From Tunturiibacter empetritectus (lineage in GTDB: Bacteria; Acidobacteriota; Terriglobia; Terriglobales; Acidobacteriaceae): DNA of 64,000 bases. This document shows, piece after piece, positions 34,268 through 42,795 of this stretch. Each line of letters begins with the position of its first letter. Position 1 is the stretch's first letter. The position numbers and the translations under genes were made by a program. The stretch is from contig NZ_JACCCU010000001.1 of NCBI RefSeq assembly GCF_013410875.1, positions 1,736,001 to 1,800,000 on the forward strand. The letters are read 5' to 3'. The notes under the pieces were generated by a model, which did no database searches, was not told the DNA's origin, and saw only the letters and a list, made by a program, of their open reading frames with translations.

Positions 34268-35817
34268 TTTACGATCTCCTCCACGAGAAGCCTGCCGTCC
34301 TCGACGCGGACCTCTGCATCGTCGGCGCCGGAGCCGCAGGCATCACCCTCGCCGTAGAGTCTGCGCTTAGGGGCAAGAAAATCCTCCTCCTCGAAGGCGG
34401 CGGCGCCACCCGCGAAGACTCTTCCCAGGCCCTCTACGACAGCGAGATCGCTGGCCTCCCCCACCGTGGCATCCACACCGGCCGCATCCGCGTAAAAGGT
34501 GGAACCACAGTCCGCTGGGGCGGCCAGATCCTCGAACTCGACGCCCTTGACTTCACCCCGCGCCCTGGCGTTCCCGAAAGCGGCTGGCCGTTCCCAAAGC
34601 CCACGTTGACCTCCTTCTACGAGCGCGCCCTCACCCTCGAGGGACTAGCTAAAGTCGAACGCAGCGACGCAGCCGTCTGGAAAGATCTCAACCTGCCCTT
34701 CACCCAGTTCGGAGATCTCGAAGCCTACCTCTCGCGCTGGTGTCCCGAGCCGAACTTCGCACGCCTCCATCACAAAACACTCAAGCGACATCCCAACATC
34801 CATCTCTGGCTCCACGCCAGCGCGGTCGAGCTGATCACCGAAGGCGGCGCCGCCACCGGCCTTCGCTGCCGAACCCTCACTGGCATCAAAGCCATCTTCC
34901 GTGCGCCGCACTACATCTTTGCGTTGGGTGGAATTGAAAGTTCCCGCTTCTTCCTCCAGCCGCGCCCCGGGGGCCTACCCTGGAACCGCTCCGGCCTCCT
35001 CGGCCAACACTTTCAGGATCACATCGACTGCAACGCCGCTGCCATCGAGCCGCTCGACCCGAAGCGCTTCCACGATACCTTCGATCCCATCTTCGCCCAC
35101 GGCTTCAAGTACCTCCCCAAGCTACGCCTCATACCGCAAGTACAGGCCGCCCACGGCACCCTCAACATCGGTTCCACCATGTCCTTCGAGGACACCGGCA
35201 AGGCTCGTGGTCAGGCGAAGTCAACCATCCGCAACCTCATGCGCGGCCGTTTCAGTGAGGTCACCCGCGACAACCTCCGACACACAGCAAATCATCTCCC
35301 CATGCTCGTCCACCAGGGCTGGCGGTATCAAGTAAAACGACGCGCCTACAGCCCGCCCGAGGTCCGCATCTTTCTCCGCGTCCACTGCGAGCAGGAGCCA
35401 ACCTCCCGCAGCAGCATCACCCTCACCGATCAGCGCGACCCCCTCGGCCTCCTGCGAATCCGCTTCGACTGGCAGATCTCCGAAAGGGAACTGGAGACCA
35501 TCCGTCAGTACGTCCTCGTAGCCCAGCGCGCCCTCGCCGGCGTAGCCCGCATCCTCCCCAACGAAGACCTCCTCTCCGGTAGCCCAGACTTCCTCGCCCG
35601 TTGCGACGACAGCAACCACCACATGGGCGGCATGCGCATGTCCCCCTCCGACGCCACCGGCATCGTCGACACCGACCTACGTCTCTACGGCCTCACCAAC
35701 ACCTACATCTGCAGCTCAGCCGTCTTCCCCAGCTCCGGCTTCTCCAACCCCACCCACACCGTCCTCTCCCTGGCCCTGCGCCTCAGCGACCATCTCTCAG
35801 GCACGCACAACGCCTGA
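34264..35817 (+). CDS. GMC-family FAD oxidoreductase
   Basis: A 517-residue flavoprotein. The FAD-binding Rossmann motif is LCIVGAGAAGITLAVESALR at about 18-36, followed by ILLLEGGGATRED. The substrate-domain region contains GRIRVKGGTTVRWGGQILEL. The C-terminal GMC_C domain has HHMGGMRMSPSDATGIVDTD and PSSGFSNPTHTVLSLALRL; the first His of HHMGG is the likely catalytic base. Relatives oxidise alcohols or sugars. There is no signal peptide. GTG 34264 overlaps the CgeB-like gene's stop by four bases, so the flavoenzyme and glycosyltransferase probably act in one pathway. Confidence 0.87.
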   Translation: MIYDLLHEKPAVLDADLCIVGAGAAGITLAVESALRGKKILLLEGGGATREDSSQALYDSEIAGLPHRGIHTGRIRVKGGTTVRWGGQILELDALDFTPRPGVPESGWPFPKPTLTSFYERALTLEGLAKVERSDAAVWKDLNLPFTQFGDLEAYLSRWCPEPNFARLHHKTLKRHPNIHLWLHASAVELITEGGAATGLRCRTLTGIKAIFRAPHYIFALGGIESSRFFLQPRPGGLPWNRSGLLGQHFQDHIDCNAAAIEPLDPKRFHDTFDPIFAHGFKYLPKLRLIPQVQAAHGTLNIGSTMSFEDTGKARGQAKSTIRNLMRGRFSEVTRDNLRHTANHLPMLVHQGWRYQVKRRAYSPPEVRIFLRVHCEQEPTSRSSITLTDQRDPLGLLRIRFDWQISERELETIRQYVLVAQRALAGVARILPNEDLLSGSPDFLARCDDSNHHMGGMRMSPSDATGIVDTDLRLYGLTNTYICSSAVFPSSGFSNPTHTVLSLALRLSDHLSGTHNA

Positions 35818-35882
35818 GTGCAACTTTCGCTCATTCTCCACCGTCAAACCGCTGGGAAGGCGTTCTTCAGTAGAGACAGGCC

Positions 35883-37457
35883 ATGTCCATTCGCTTCGCT
35901 CACGCTGCGTTGGCTGTTTTACTCTCGGCGATGGCAGTCTCTATACAGGCCCAGTCTCCCGATCCATCCGGCTTCACCCTGCACACCCAGGCGCGCGTCG
36001 TCCTCACCGACGTCACCGTAACCGACGCGAACGGCAACCCAGTTCATAACCTGAGCCGCTCCGCCTTCCACATCTTTGACAACAAGAAGCCGCAGGAGAT
36101 CGCTTCCTTCGAGGAGCACACCGGCGCGCAGCCCGCAGTCACCCCGACCGCGGCACCCTCCGCCCCGCACACCTTCGGCAACGCCTTCCTCCTCCACCCG
36201 CCCCCGGTCTTCAACGTCATCGTCCTCGACACCGTCACCATCAACATCGTCGATCAGATGTACCTCTACAAACAGCTAACCGACTTCATCGACGCTCTAC
36301 CTCCGCAAAACTCGCTTGCCATCTTCGCTCACAACGGCGAGTACACACTATTGCTTCAGGACTTCACCACGGACCACGCTCTCCTGCACACCGCCATCCG
36401 CAAAGCTGTTCCCGTCCTCCCCTTACCAGGGGCATGGAGCTACAACTCCCTCCAGGCCATGCAGCAGATCGCCATCTATCTCGGCCAGCTTCCTGGACGC
36501 AAAAACGTGCTCTGGTTCAGCGCAGGCTCCAACCTGCTTCTTAGGTCAGACGCCTCCAATATTCCGCCTTCCATCGACTATCACGCCCTCCGCGTCATCT
36601 ACGATGAACTCGAGGCCAGCCGCATCGCACTCTATCCCATCGACGCTCGCGGTCTCACAATAGACCCTCCCCCGGTCTGGGAACACATGCAGATGGACGA
36701 CGAGGCCAAAGCCACCGGCGGACGAGCCTTCTACGACAACAACGGACTCGCTGAGATCTCCTCGAAGATCATCGCCACCGACGCCGACTTCTACTCCCTC
36801 TCCTACTCCCCCCGCAACTTCCAGCAAGACAATAAGTGGCACAACGTTAAAGTAACCATCGACGGCGGACCCTACACCCTCAGCTACCGTACCGGCTACT
36901 ACGGCGACGGCGCCAATATCTCCGACCCGAGAAACTCTCCGTCAGACTCAAAGACCACGAGAACCGTACTCACCTCTAATGGCGAGAAGATCCAGCTTCC
37001 CGAGAATCATAGCGAACCGATCATCTTTTACGCAGACGTGCGGCCCTCATCATCAGCAGCCGTCTCAGGAGACGCCCCAACACTCCCCGAGAAGAAAAAC
37101 CAGACGGTCTACACCATCCACTACACCGTGCCCGCGGCAGACTTCGTCCAGCAGAACATCCCCGGCGGCCAGCGTGTCGAGATCGGAGCCGGCGTCTTCG
37201 CCTTCAATCGATATGGCCGCTCCATCAGCCGCCTCGGTCAGAAGTTCACCTTCAGCTTCAACGGCGACAAACTGAGCAAAACTCCGAACGCCAGCCTCAC
37301 CTTCGACCAGCAGTTCAATCTCCCAAAGGGAGACGACTACCTCATCGTCGCTGTATGGGACACCGCCACCGGCCGCCTCGGCACCATTCAGGTTCCTGTG
37401 AGCGTCGCAAAACGAATGGAACCCCCGCACAATCAAAGCGCTCAACCCAAACACTGA
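35883..37457 (+). CDS. Acidobacterial VWFA-related secreted protein
   Basis: A 524-residue exported protein. Signal peptide of about 23 residues (LAVLLSAMAVSIQA). The von Willebrand-like domain begins RVVLTDVTVTDANGNPVHNL and FHIFDNKKPQEIASFEEH, matching the VWFA-related family that is greatly expanded in Acidobacteria; the metal-site strand is FNVIVLDTVTIN. YSLSYSPRNF and GGPYTLSYRTGYYG follow. Function unknown; presumed envelope or secreted binding protein. It lies 65 bases after the GMC gene and 57 before the AKR gene, all rightward. Confidence 0.87.
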   Translation: MSIRFAHAALAVLLSAMAVSIQAQSPDPSGFTLHTQARVVLTDVTVTDANGNPVHNLSRSAFHIFDNKKPQEIASFEEHTGAQPAVTPTAAPSAPHTFGNAFLLHPPPVFNVIVLDTVTINIVDQMYLYKQLTDFIDALPPQNSLAIFAHNGEYTLLLQDFTTDHALLHTAIRKAVPVLPLPGAWSYNSLQAMQQIAIYLGQLPGRKNVLWFSAGSNLLLRSDASNIPPSIDYHALRVIYDELEASRIALYPIDARGLTIDPPPVWEHMQMDDEAKATGGRAFYDNNGLAEISSKIIATDADFYSLSYSPRNFQQDNKWHNVKVTIDGGPYTLSYRTGYYGDGANISDPRNSPSDSKTTRTVLTSNGEKIQLPENHSEPIIFYADVRPSSSAAVSGDAPTLPEKKNQTVYTIHYTVPAADFVQQNIPGGQRVEIGAGVFAFNRYGRSISRLGQKFTFSFNGDKLSKTPNASLTFDQQFNLPKGDDYLIVAVWDTATGRLGTIQVPVSVAKRMEPPHNQSAQPKH

Positions 37458-37514
37458 CCCGCCACCACAACAAGCACTTCCCATCTCCGTCCGTCTGAGC
37501 CAAAATCATCTGGA

Positions 37515-38540
37515 ATGCAACTCATCGAACTAGCCGACACCCGCCGCCGCACCACCACGCTGGGCTTCGGCTGCTCCAACCTGATGGGCGCGATGGACCG
37601 CCGCGCCTCCCTTGCTATCCTCGAATCGGCCTACGACGCAGGCATTCGCCACTTCGACGTCGCTCCCATGTACGGCTACGGCGAAGCCGAGGGCTGCCTT
37701 GGCGAATTCCTCCAGCGCTATCGGGACCACGTCACCGTCACCACAAAATACGGAATACCCCCTGCAAAAAAAAGGCCGCTGATCTCGCTCGCCCGCCGCG
37801 TAGCCGGACCCATCTTAAAAGCCGTCCCAAGCGCGAAGCACCGTCTCGCCCAAGCCGCAAATGCAGCCATGCGAACCAGCGAGAAGGCCACCTTCACGCC
37901 GCAGCAAGCCAAAGCCTCGCTCGAATGCAGCCTCGCCGCCCTGCGCACCGACCGCATAGACCTATGGCTGCTTCACGAGGCAACAGCCGCCGACCTACGC
38001 GATGAAGCCCTCCTAAGCCTTCTCGAAGAAGAGATGCAGCAAGGAACCATAGGCTCCTTCGGCATAGGCAGCAGCGCCGATAAGATCCCCTCCCTCCTCG
38101 TCCAGCATCCCGCCTACTGCCGCACCCTCCAGTACGAGTGGTCCGTCCTCGACCCAGAAGCAGACCCTGAAGCAAACCCGCCATTTCGACCGGAGCGCAG
38201 CGGAGTGGAGAAACCCGCTGTCCTCCCGCCGTCACCCTTCCGCATCCATCACCGCGCCCTTACCGAAAACTTCCGCTCGCTGCATCGAACCCTCTCCCAA
38301 GACAAACAGCTTAGCCAGCGGTGGTCCGCATCCACGAACATCGACCTCAGCAACCCAGACCACCTCGCCCACCTCATGCTCAAAGCCGCGCTCGTCATGA
38401 ATCCCAGGAGCATCATCCTCTTCTCCTCAAAAGATCCCCTCCACATTCAAGCCAACGCGAAGACAGCCGAAGACCGCACCCTCGAAGCCCCCGCAAGAGA
38501 GCTCCACCGCCTCGTACAAACCGAACGCAACCGGCTATAG
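37515..38540 (+). CDS. Aldo/keto reductase
   Basis: A 341-residue TIM-barrel oxidoreductase. GFGCSNLMG, the catalytic region GIRHFDVAPMYGYGEAEGCLG (Asp and Tyr), VTVTTKYGIP (catalytic Lys) and RIDLWLLHE (catalytic His) are all present. GSFGIGSSADKI and LQYEWSVLDP follow. NADPH-dependent reduction of an aldehyde or sugar is expected. Oddly, an acidic/proline-rich insert at about 215-240 contains a nucleotide sequence resembling a dispersed repeat (38182-38215). With the GMC enzyme and CgeB-like transferase it may form a sugar-modifying set. Confidence 0.87.
   Translation: MQLIELADTRRRTTTLGFGCSNLMGAMDRRASLAILESAYDAGIRHFDVAPMYGYGEAEGCLGEFLQRYRDHVTVTTKYGIPPAKKRPLISLARRVAGPILKAVPSAKHRLAQAANAAMRTSEKATFTPQQAKASLECSLAALRTDRIDLWLLHEATAADLRDEALLSLLEEEMQQGTIGSFGIGSSADKIPSLLVQHPAYCRTLQYEWSVLDPEADPEANPPFRPERSGVEKPAVLPPSPFRIHHRALTENFRSLHRTLSQDKQLSQRWSASTNIDLSNPDHLAHLMLKAALVMNPRSIILFSSKDPLHIQANAKTAEDRTLEAPARELHRLVQTERNRL
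38182..38215 (+). repeat. Dispersed-repeat-like sequence inside the AKR gene
   Basis: The 34 bases beginning CATTTCGACCGGAGCGCAGC and running through GGAGTGGAGAAACCC resemble, from memory, a short intergenic repeat common in Acidobacteriaceae genomes. It is read in frame as PFRPERSGVEKP within a region where AKR proteins usually have a short loop. A copy count in the genome is needed. Confidence 0.4.
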
Positions 38541-38715
38541 CCACCATCAGCAGGGCAAACAGGCCCAGCAGGTGCAAGCTGGATGCCGCTTCAAAAAGGA
38601 TCGTCCCTCTCCCCAACGCCCAGGCATCAAGATGAGCTAACCTGATAAAGGCGAGCCTATAGGTTCCTCAAAACAGCACAAACTTCCACCACACTAGTCC
38701 ACACAAGGATCAGTA

Positions 38716-39966
38716 ATGAGCCCCTGGCGCACCTGGAGAACCCGACTCATTCTCATCTTTGCCGTGCTCGGCCCCGGCTTTATCACAGCCAACGTAGACA
38801 ACGACGCCGGCGGCATCCTCACCTACTCCGCAGCAGGCGCGCAGTTCGGCTATACGCTTCTCTGGACGATGATCCCCATCACCCTCGCCCTCATCGTCGT
38901 GCAGGAGATGTGCGCCCGCATGGGAGTCGTCACCGGCAAAGGCCTCAGCGACCTCATCCGCGAAGAGTTCGGCCTCCGCATCACCTTCGTCATCATGATC
39001 CTGCTCATCGTGGTGAACTTCACCAACGTCATCACCGAGTTCTCCGGCATCGCCGGCAGCATGCAGCTCTTCCACATCTCCAAATACGCCAGCGTCCCCG
39101 TCTGCGCCTTTATCGTCTGGATCCTGGTCGTCAAAGGCGACTACAAGAGCGTCGAAAAAATCTTCCTCATCGCCAGTGTCTTCTACATCGCCTACATCAT
39201 CACCGGAGTCCTCAGCGGCCCGGACTGGCACCTGGCCCTCGTCGAAACCGTCAAGCTGCCCCCGCGCAACGTCTGGTCTGATAAAGACTACGTCTACACT
39301 ACCGTCGCCGTCATCGGCACCACCATCACCCCCTGGATGCAGTTCTACCTGCAATCCTCTATCGTCGAAAAAGGGGTCAGCGTTCGCCAGTACAAAACCT
39401 CACGGCTGGACGTCATCGTAGGCTCCATCTTCACCGACATCGTCGCCTGGTTCATCGTCGTCGCCTGCGCCGCAACCCTCTACACCCACGGCATCCGCCA
39501 CATCGCCGACCCCTCAGACGCCGCCGGAGCCATGAAACCCCTAGCCGGTCAGTACGCGTTCATCCTCTTCGCAGCCGGCCTCTTCAATGCGTCCCTCTTC
39601 GCTGCCTCCATCCTGCCCCTCTCGACCGCCTACACCGTCTGCGAAGGTCTCGGCTTCGAGAGTGGTCTGGACAAGAGCTTCACTGAAGCGAAGTTCTTCT
39701 ACTGGCTCTACAGCGTGCTGCTCTTCGCTGGCGCCGCCATCGTCCTGATCCCAAACTTCCCGCTGGTCAAATTCAGCATCCTCTCCCAGGTGCTCAACGG
39801 CGTTCTCTTGCCCCTCGTTCTAGTCTTCATGCTCAATCTCATCAACAAGCACGACCTCATGGGCAAATACACCAACAAGCGCTGGTTCAACATCATCGCG
39901 TGGACGACCGTCATCATCGTCACCTCGCTCTCACTCATTCTCGTGTGGAATACCCTCCACGGCTAG
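38716..39966 (+). CDS. Nramp-family divalent metal transporter, atypical site
   Basis: A 416-residue protein with about eleven membrane helices. Helix 1 carries FITANVDNDAGGILTYSAAG in place of the usual DPGN, and helix 6 carries TTITPWMQFYLQSS in place of the usual MPH. The rest, such as GAQFGYTLLWTMIP, is typical of Nramp. These are the metal-ligand positions, so the substrate may not be Mn2+/Fe2+; Mg2+ is possible given the PRC-MgtE_N-CBS gene in the same run. It moves a divalent cation inward, probably with protons. AAGGATC lies just before ATG 38716. The 175-base upstream gap shows no riboswitch I can recognise. Confidence 0.85.
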   Translation: MSPWRTWRTRLILIFAVLGPGFITANVDNDAGGILTYSAAGAQFGYTLLWTMIPITLALIVVQEMCARMGVVTGKGLSDLIREEFGLRITFVIMILLIVVNFTNVITEFSGIAGSMQLFHISKYASVPVCAFIVWILVVKGDYKSVEKIFLIASVFYIAYIITGVLSGPDWHLALVETVKLPPRNVWSDKDYVYTTVAVIGTTITPWMQFYLQSSIVEKGVSVRQYKTSRLDVIVGSIFTDIVAWFIVVACAATLYTHGIRHIADPSDAAGAMKPLAGQYAFILFAAGLFNASLFAASILPLSTAYTVCEGLGFESGLDKSFTEAKFFYWLYSVLLFAGAAIVLIPNFPLVKFSILSQVLNGVLLPLVLVFMLNLINKHDLMGKYTNKRWFNIIAWTTVIIVTSLSLILVWNTLHG

Positions 39967-40029
39967 GACGCTGGTTTTGTTTTTCTTATCCAGCCCTGAA
40001 ACTACATCATCTCGACTGGAGGCGGCGCT

Positions 40030-40119
40030 TTGCCGCCCCGCATTTTGCTTTTGCTCTTGGCTCTGGTGTTGCTTGTTCTCGTAGTATCTCTTCCGCGTTG
40101 GACACCAATTGAGAACTGA
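40030..40119 (+). CDS. Possible 29-residue single-helix membrane peptide
   Basis: TTG 40030 has GGAGG seven bases upstream (40018-40022) and reads 29 codons to TGA at 40117. The product is almost all hydrophobic, with LLLLLALVLLVLVVSLPRW, then TPIEN. The 'LPxW' after a Leu/Val helix recalls DUF3309 mini-proteins, which are longer. The GGCGGC-GCTTT-GCCGCC hairpin at 40021-40037 overlaps the ribosome site and start. It could be chance, since it relies on a TTG start. Confidence 0.35.
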   Translation: MPPRILLLLLALVLLVLVVSLPRWTPIEN

Positions 40120-40123
40120 CCAC

Positions 40124-40597
40124 CTATAACAACTTCCCCTCAGACAGATCTCGAATCAACCCAAGGTCAGCGGCCAGAAAGTCATATCCCGGCAGCTCCG
40201 TCAAAGGCGTCCAGCGCATGTCATTGAAGATTCGATTCTCCAGTGCGCCATCAAACTCCCGCACCACAAAGAATTGAAGGTCGATCGCTCCGCCATTGCG
40301 ATACTTATGCCTCACCCGCGCCACCCGCCGGCCAATGATAGCCGTAATCCCCAACTCCTCATTCAACTCTCGAGCCAAGGCGTCCTCCGACGTCTCACCG
40401 GCTTCGATCTTCCCTCCGGGAAACTCCCACTTCAAACTCATCGGCTGGTCCGGCTTGCGTTGGCAGATCAGCACCTCCAGCCCTCGCCCACCTTCACCCG
40501 CATCCCCTCGTAAAATCAACGCCGCCACCACCAAGCGGAGTGGTTTTTGCACTGCGGCCTCAACATGCTCCTCGAGTTTGCGAATCGGCTCTCTCAC
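40124..40597 (-). CDS. Nudix hydrolase, MutT-like (8-oxo-dGTP type)
   Basis: A 157-residue Nudix protein. The Nudix box GGKIEAGETSEDALARELNE plus ELGI is complete, with the metal-binding Glu residues. LRLVVAALILRG and VLICQRKPDQPMSLKWEFPG are as in MutT/8-oxo-dGTP diphosphatases. It probably cleans damaged nucleotides from the pool in the cytoplasm. The start at ATG 40597 gives an extra 20 residues before the fold; a later start is possible. It converges with the Nramp/micro-ORF transcript. Confidence 0.88.
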   Translation of the reverse strand: MREPIRKLEEHVEAAVQKPLRLVVAALILRGDAGEGGRGLEVLICQRKPDQPMSLKWEFPGGKIEAGETSEDALARELNEELGITAIIGRRVARVRHKYRNGGAIDLQFFVVREFDGALENRIFNDMRWTPLTELPGYDFLAADLGLIRDLSEGKLL

Positions 40598-40649
40598 CTG
40601 ACTACAGATTAGACGATATCCGCAGCTTAAAAGCTTCTATTCACCTTAC

Positions 40650-41372
40650 TTAGGCCGGTCGAACCGTCGCCGGATAGTAAACCGGCCAGCTCTCCTGCGC
40701 GCTCCGCTCCACCAAAGCCGCACTCGGATTCACCGGAAATGCCCGCTTCGCAATCGCCAGCATCGCCGCGTCATGGACCGAGTTCCCAAACACAGCATCC
40801 GGCACCGTTACCCCGGCCCGCTTCAGCGACGCAACCTTCCCCTCATCCGTGGGGACATCGAGAATCACGTCGGTTACCACGCCGTCCTTAACCTGTACCC
40901 GCGCCGCCAGCACCCGTTCCGCCGGAATCCCGAACCGCTTGACCCCCTCTTCAATCACCCAGTTATTGGTCGAACTGACCGCCCAGATCTCCACACCCTT
41001 CGCACAAAGTTCACCAACCAGCTCCTTCATCTCAGGAAAGATATTCGTCTCAATCTGACTGGCAAAGAAGTTCTTCGCCGCACGCTGCATTTCGTCCTCG
41101 CGCAGGCGCTGGTACATCTGCACCATCTCCCCGCAGATGGCCACCTCAGACACCTCACCCTTCAGGTATCCGCGGTATCGCGAGTCGATCCAGTCGGTCA
41201 TCTCACGCGAGACCAGCCCCGTCTCGATCGTCCACTTCATAAACGAAGACCCGGCATCCCCCGACCACAGGGTCCCGTCGCAATCAAAGACCGCAACCGC
41301 AGGGGAGAGCGAAGCAACAGCCGAATGAAACTCCGAGGTACTCAGGCGACTCACTGAAACAACATGGCTCAC
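40650..41372 (-). CDS. HAD-IB family phosphatase (SerB-like)
   Basis: A 240-residue haloacid-dehalogenase-fold phosphatase. Motif I is AVFDCDGTLWSGD (Asp30, Asp32), motif II is AVSSTNNW, the Lys motif lies in KVASLKRAGVTV, and motif IV reads VFGNSVHDAAML. A helical cap between motifs I and II with ETGLVSREMTDWI suits the phosphoserine-phosphatase-like subgroup. Substrate unknown. 52 bases separate it from the Nudix gene on the same strand. Confidence 0.87.
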   Translation of the reverse strand: MSHVVSVSRLSTSEFHSAVASLSPAVAVFDCDGTLWSGDAGSSFMKWTIETGLVSREMTDWIDSRYRGYLKGEVSEVAICGEMVQMYQRLREDEMQRAAKNFFASQIETNIFPEMKELVGELCAKGVEIWAVSSTNNWVIEEGVKRFGIPAERVLAARVQVKDGVVTDVILDVPTDEGKVASLKRAGVTVPDAVFGNSVHDAAMLAIAKRAFPVNPSAALVERSAQESWPVYYPATVRPA

Positions 41373-41560
41373 AATCTATCTCTACTTTTCTGCGCATCTC
41401 GCATGCGCGTTCAACGACAAATTCGACTTGAAGATTGTCATGATTTTACTACCGGTTTTCCGCCAACGACTCCGCAAACACCCGTCAAATCCCGCCAAGA
41501 CAGCCTTCCCATACCCGGTCCCTCAAAAATTAATCGAGTATTGATCCGCAGCTTTTTTTG

Positions 41561-42196
41561 CTAGATCGGAGGCAACCCCTCCACCACACTCACTCCATCG
41601 GGTGGAACAAACGCAAAGTTCGCATCCTTGACTGGAACATTCTCCTGCATCCCGGTGAATGCGAACTCCGTTACCGCCCCGTCCACCTCTTCCAGCTTCA
41701 TCCGCTCAATCGCCCCCGTCGCAGTCACCCACAGAGACAGCAGCTTCACCCTCTGCGCCATTCCCTTCGGCACACCCGAAATCCGGAACCCACTCCCGTC
41801 CGCAACCACGGTTAAGCTATCGAGTTCTTTCTTCAACTGCGTATGCCCCAGCAGAAACCGCAGCGGCGACCGCAGATCATCCAACTGCCTCGCCGGCACC
41901 CGCGTAGCCTGCGCATCGCCCGGTGTGTAGAACCACGCAAACTTCCCATCCAGCACAAACACCTTGCCCACCGGCGCAGCGTAGCTCCACAGCATCCGCC
42001 CTGGCTTCTTCAGCAGCAGCGTGCCCTCTTCCGTGCGATTCATCCCCATCCCCGCGTAGCTCTCCGTGTAATGAGCGCGCAGGGAACTGAGATGGTTGTA
42101 GTGGTCATCTACCTTACGCACCAACGCGTCGTTCTCCTGCGCAACCAGCAGCGGAGCGCAGCAAAACGACGCGAACAGCAAAGCCTTAACCAGCAT
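41561..42196 (-). CDS. lolA: Outer-membrane lipoprotein carrier protein LolA
   Basis: A 211-residue periplasmic protein. Signal peptide of about 19 residues (LLFASFCCAPLLVA). VRKVDDHYNHLSSLRAHYTE, GTLLLKKPGRMLWSYAAPVG and FVLDGKFAWFYTPGDAQ are typical of LolA, whose open beta-barrel carries lipoproteins from LolCDE to the outer membrane. ATG 42196 overlaps the pseudopilin stop by one base (TAATG), implying coupled translation, an unusual partner. The gap to the HAD gene holds a GCGCAT-CTCGC-ATGCGC hairpin at 41392-41408. Confidence 0.88.
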   Translation of the reverse strand: MLVKALLFASFCCAPLLVAQENDALVRKVDDHYNHLSSLRAHYTESYAGMGMNRTEEGTLLLKKPGRMLWSYAAPVGKVFVLDGKFAWFYTPGDAQATRVPARQLDDLRSPLRFLLGHTQLKKELDSLTVVADGSGFRISGVPKGMAQRVKLLSLWVTATGAIERMKLEEVDGAVTEFAFTGMQENVPVKDANFAFVPPDGVSVVEGLPPI

Positions 42197-42723
42197 TACT
42201 GAATGGGCTGTGTGCAGTTGGTTCCACCCGCCGGGTCATAGCGGATCGTATTGTTCTCATCCGTGCAAAAGCCGCGGTCCCCGGTCTTTCCAATCGAGTT
42301 CGGAACCGCCGTGATCTCAAACGAGGTATACATATCCTGATTGTTCACCGTCACCTTAGTGCAGTTGGTGATGGCGAACGTATACCCGGCCTTCTGTCCG
42401 CTCGCCAGATCCGGCGTAATCAGCTGCGCCGCCTGGGCCGTCGGAGCGCCCGACTTCGGATCCCCACCCAGCGTAGGCAGCGAGCACGAGAATCCATTCG
42501 CCGGATAAGCCGAGTTGTACTGCAGTTCTGCTTGCCCGATCGTCCTCAAAGACTGCACCGCCGACGTCTCCTGAGCCTGCTTCCTCAGCTTCAACAGCTG
42601 CGGCACTGCAAGCGTCATCAAAATCAACATTACCGACATTACGATCAACAGTTCGATCAGCGTAAATCCATCTTCATTTGGTCGTACCTGCAGCCCTGCG
42701 CGCAATCGGTCCCGTACATTCAT
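42196..42723 (-). CDS. Type IV pilin-like/pseudopilin (GspG-like) protein
   Basis: A 175-residue prepilin. The cleavage motif is G19-FTLIELLIVMSVMLILMTL, with the conserved Glu5 of the mature protein, followed by a short C-terminal domain containing two Cys pairs (FSCSLPTL, ITNCTKVT, GFCTDENN and TNCTQ). It would be inserted in a type IV pilus or type II secretion pseudopilus; no other pilus genes are in the window. ATG 42723 has GAGG about 12 bases upstream; a TTG at 42735 is less likely. It is translationally coupled to lolA. Confidence 0.86.
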   Translation of the reverse strand: MNVRDRLRAGLQVRPNEDGFTLIELLIVMSVMLILMTLAVPQLLKLRKQAQETSAVQSLRTIGQAELQYNSAYPANGFSCSLPTLGGDPKSGAPTAQAAQLITPDLASGQKAGYTFAITNCTKVTVNNQDMYTSFEITAVPNSIGKTGDRGFCTDENNTIRYDPAGGTNCTQPIQ

Positions 42724-42795
42724 TGTCTTTATCAATCCTCGGTCATCGGCAATTCTATATCTCTACCACCGAACAAACTCTATCAGCAGCAGGAC

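Noticed and set aside
38541..38715. Mg2+ or Mn2+ riboswitch before the Nramp gene
   Set aside because: The gap is short and I cannot draw an M-box or yybP-ykoY fold; no matching conserved segments.
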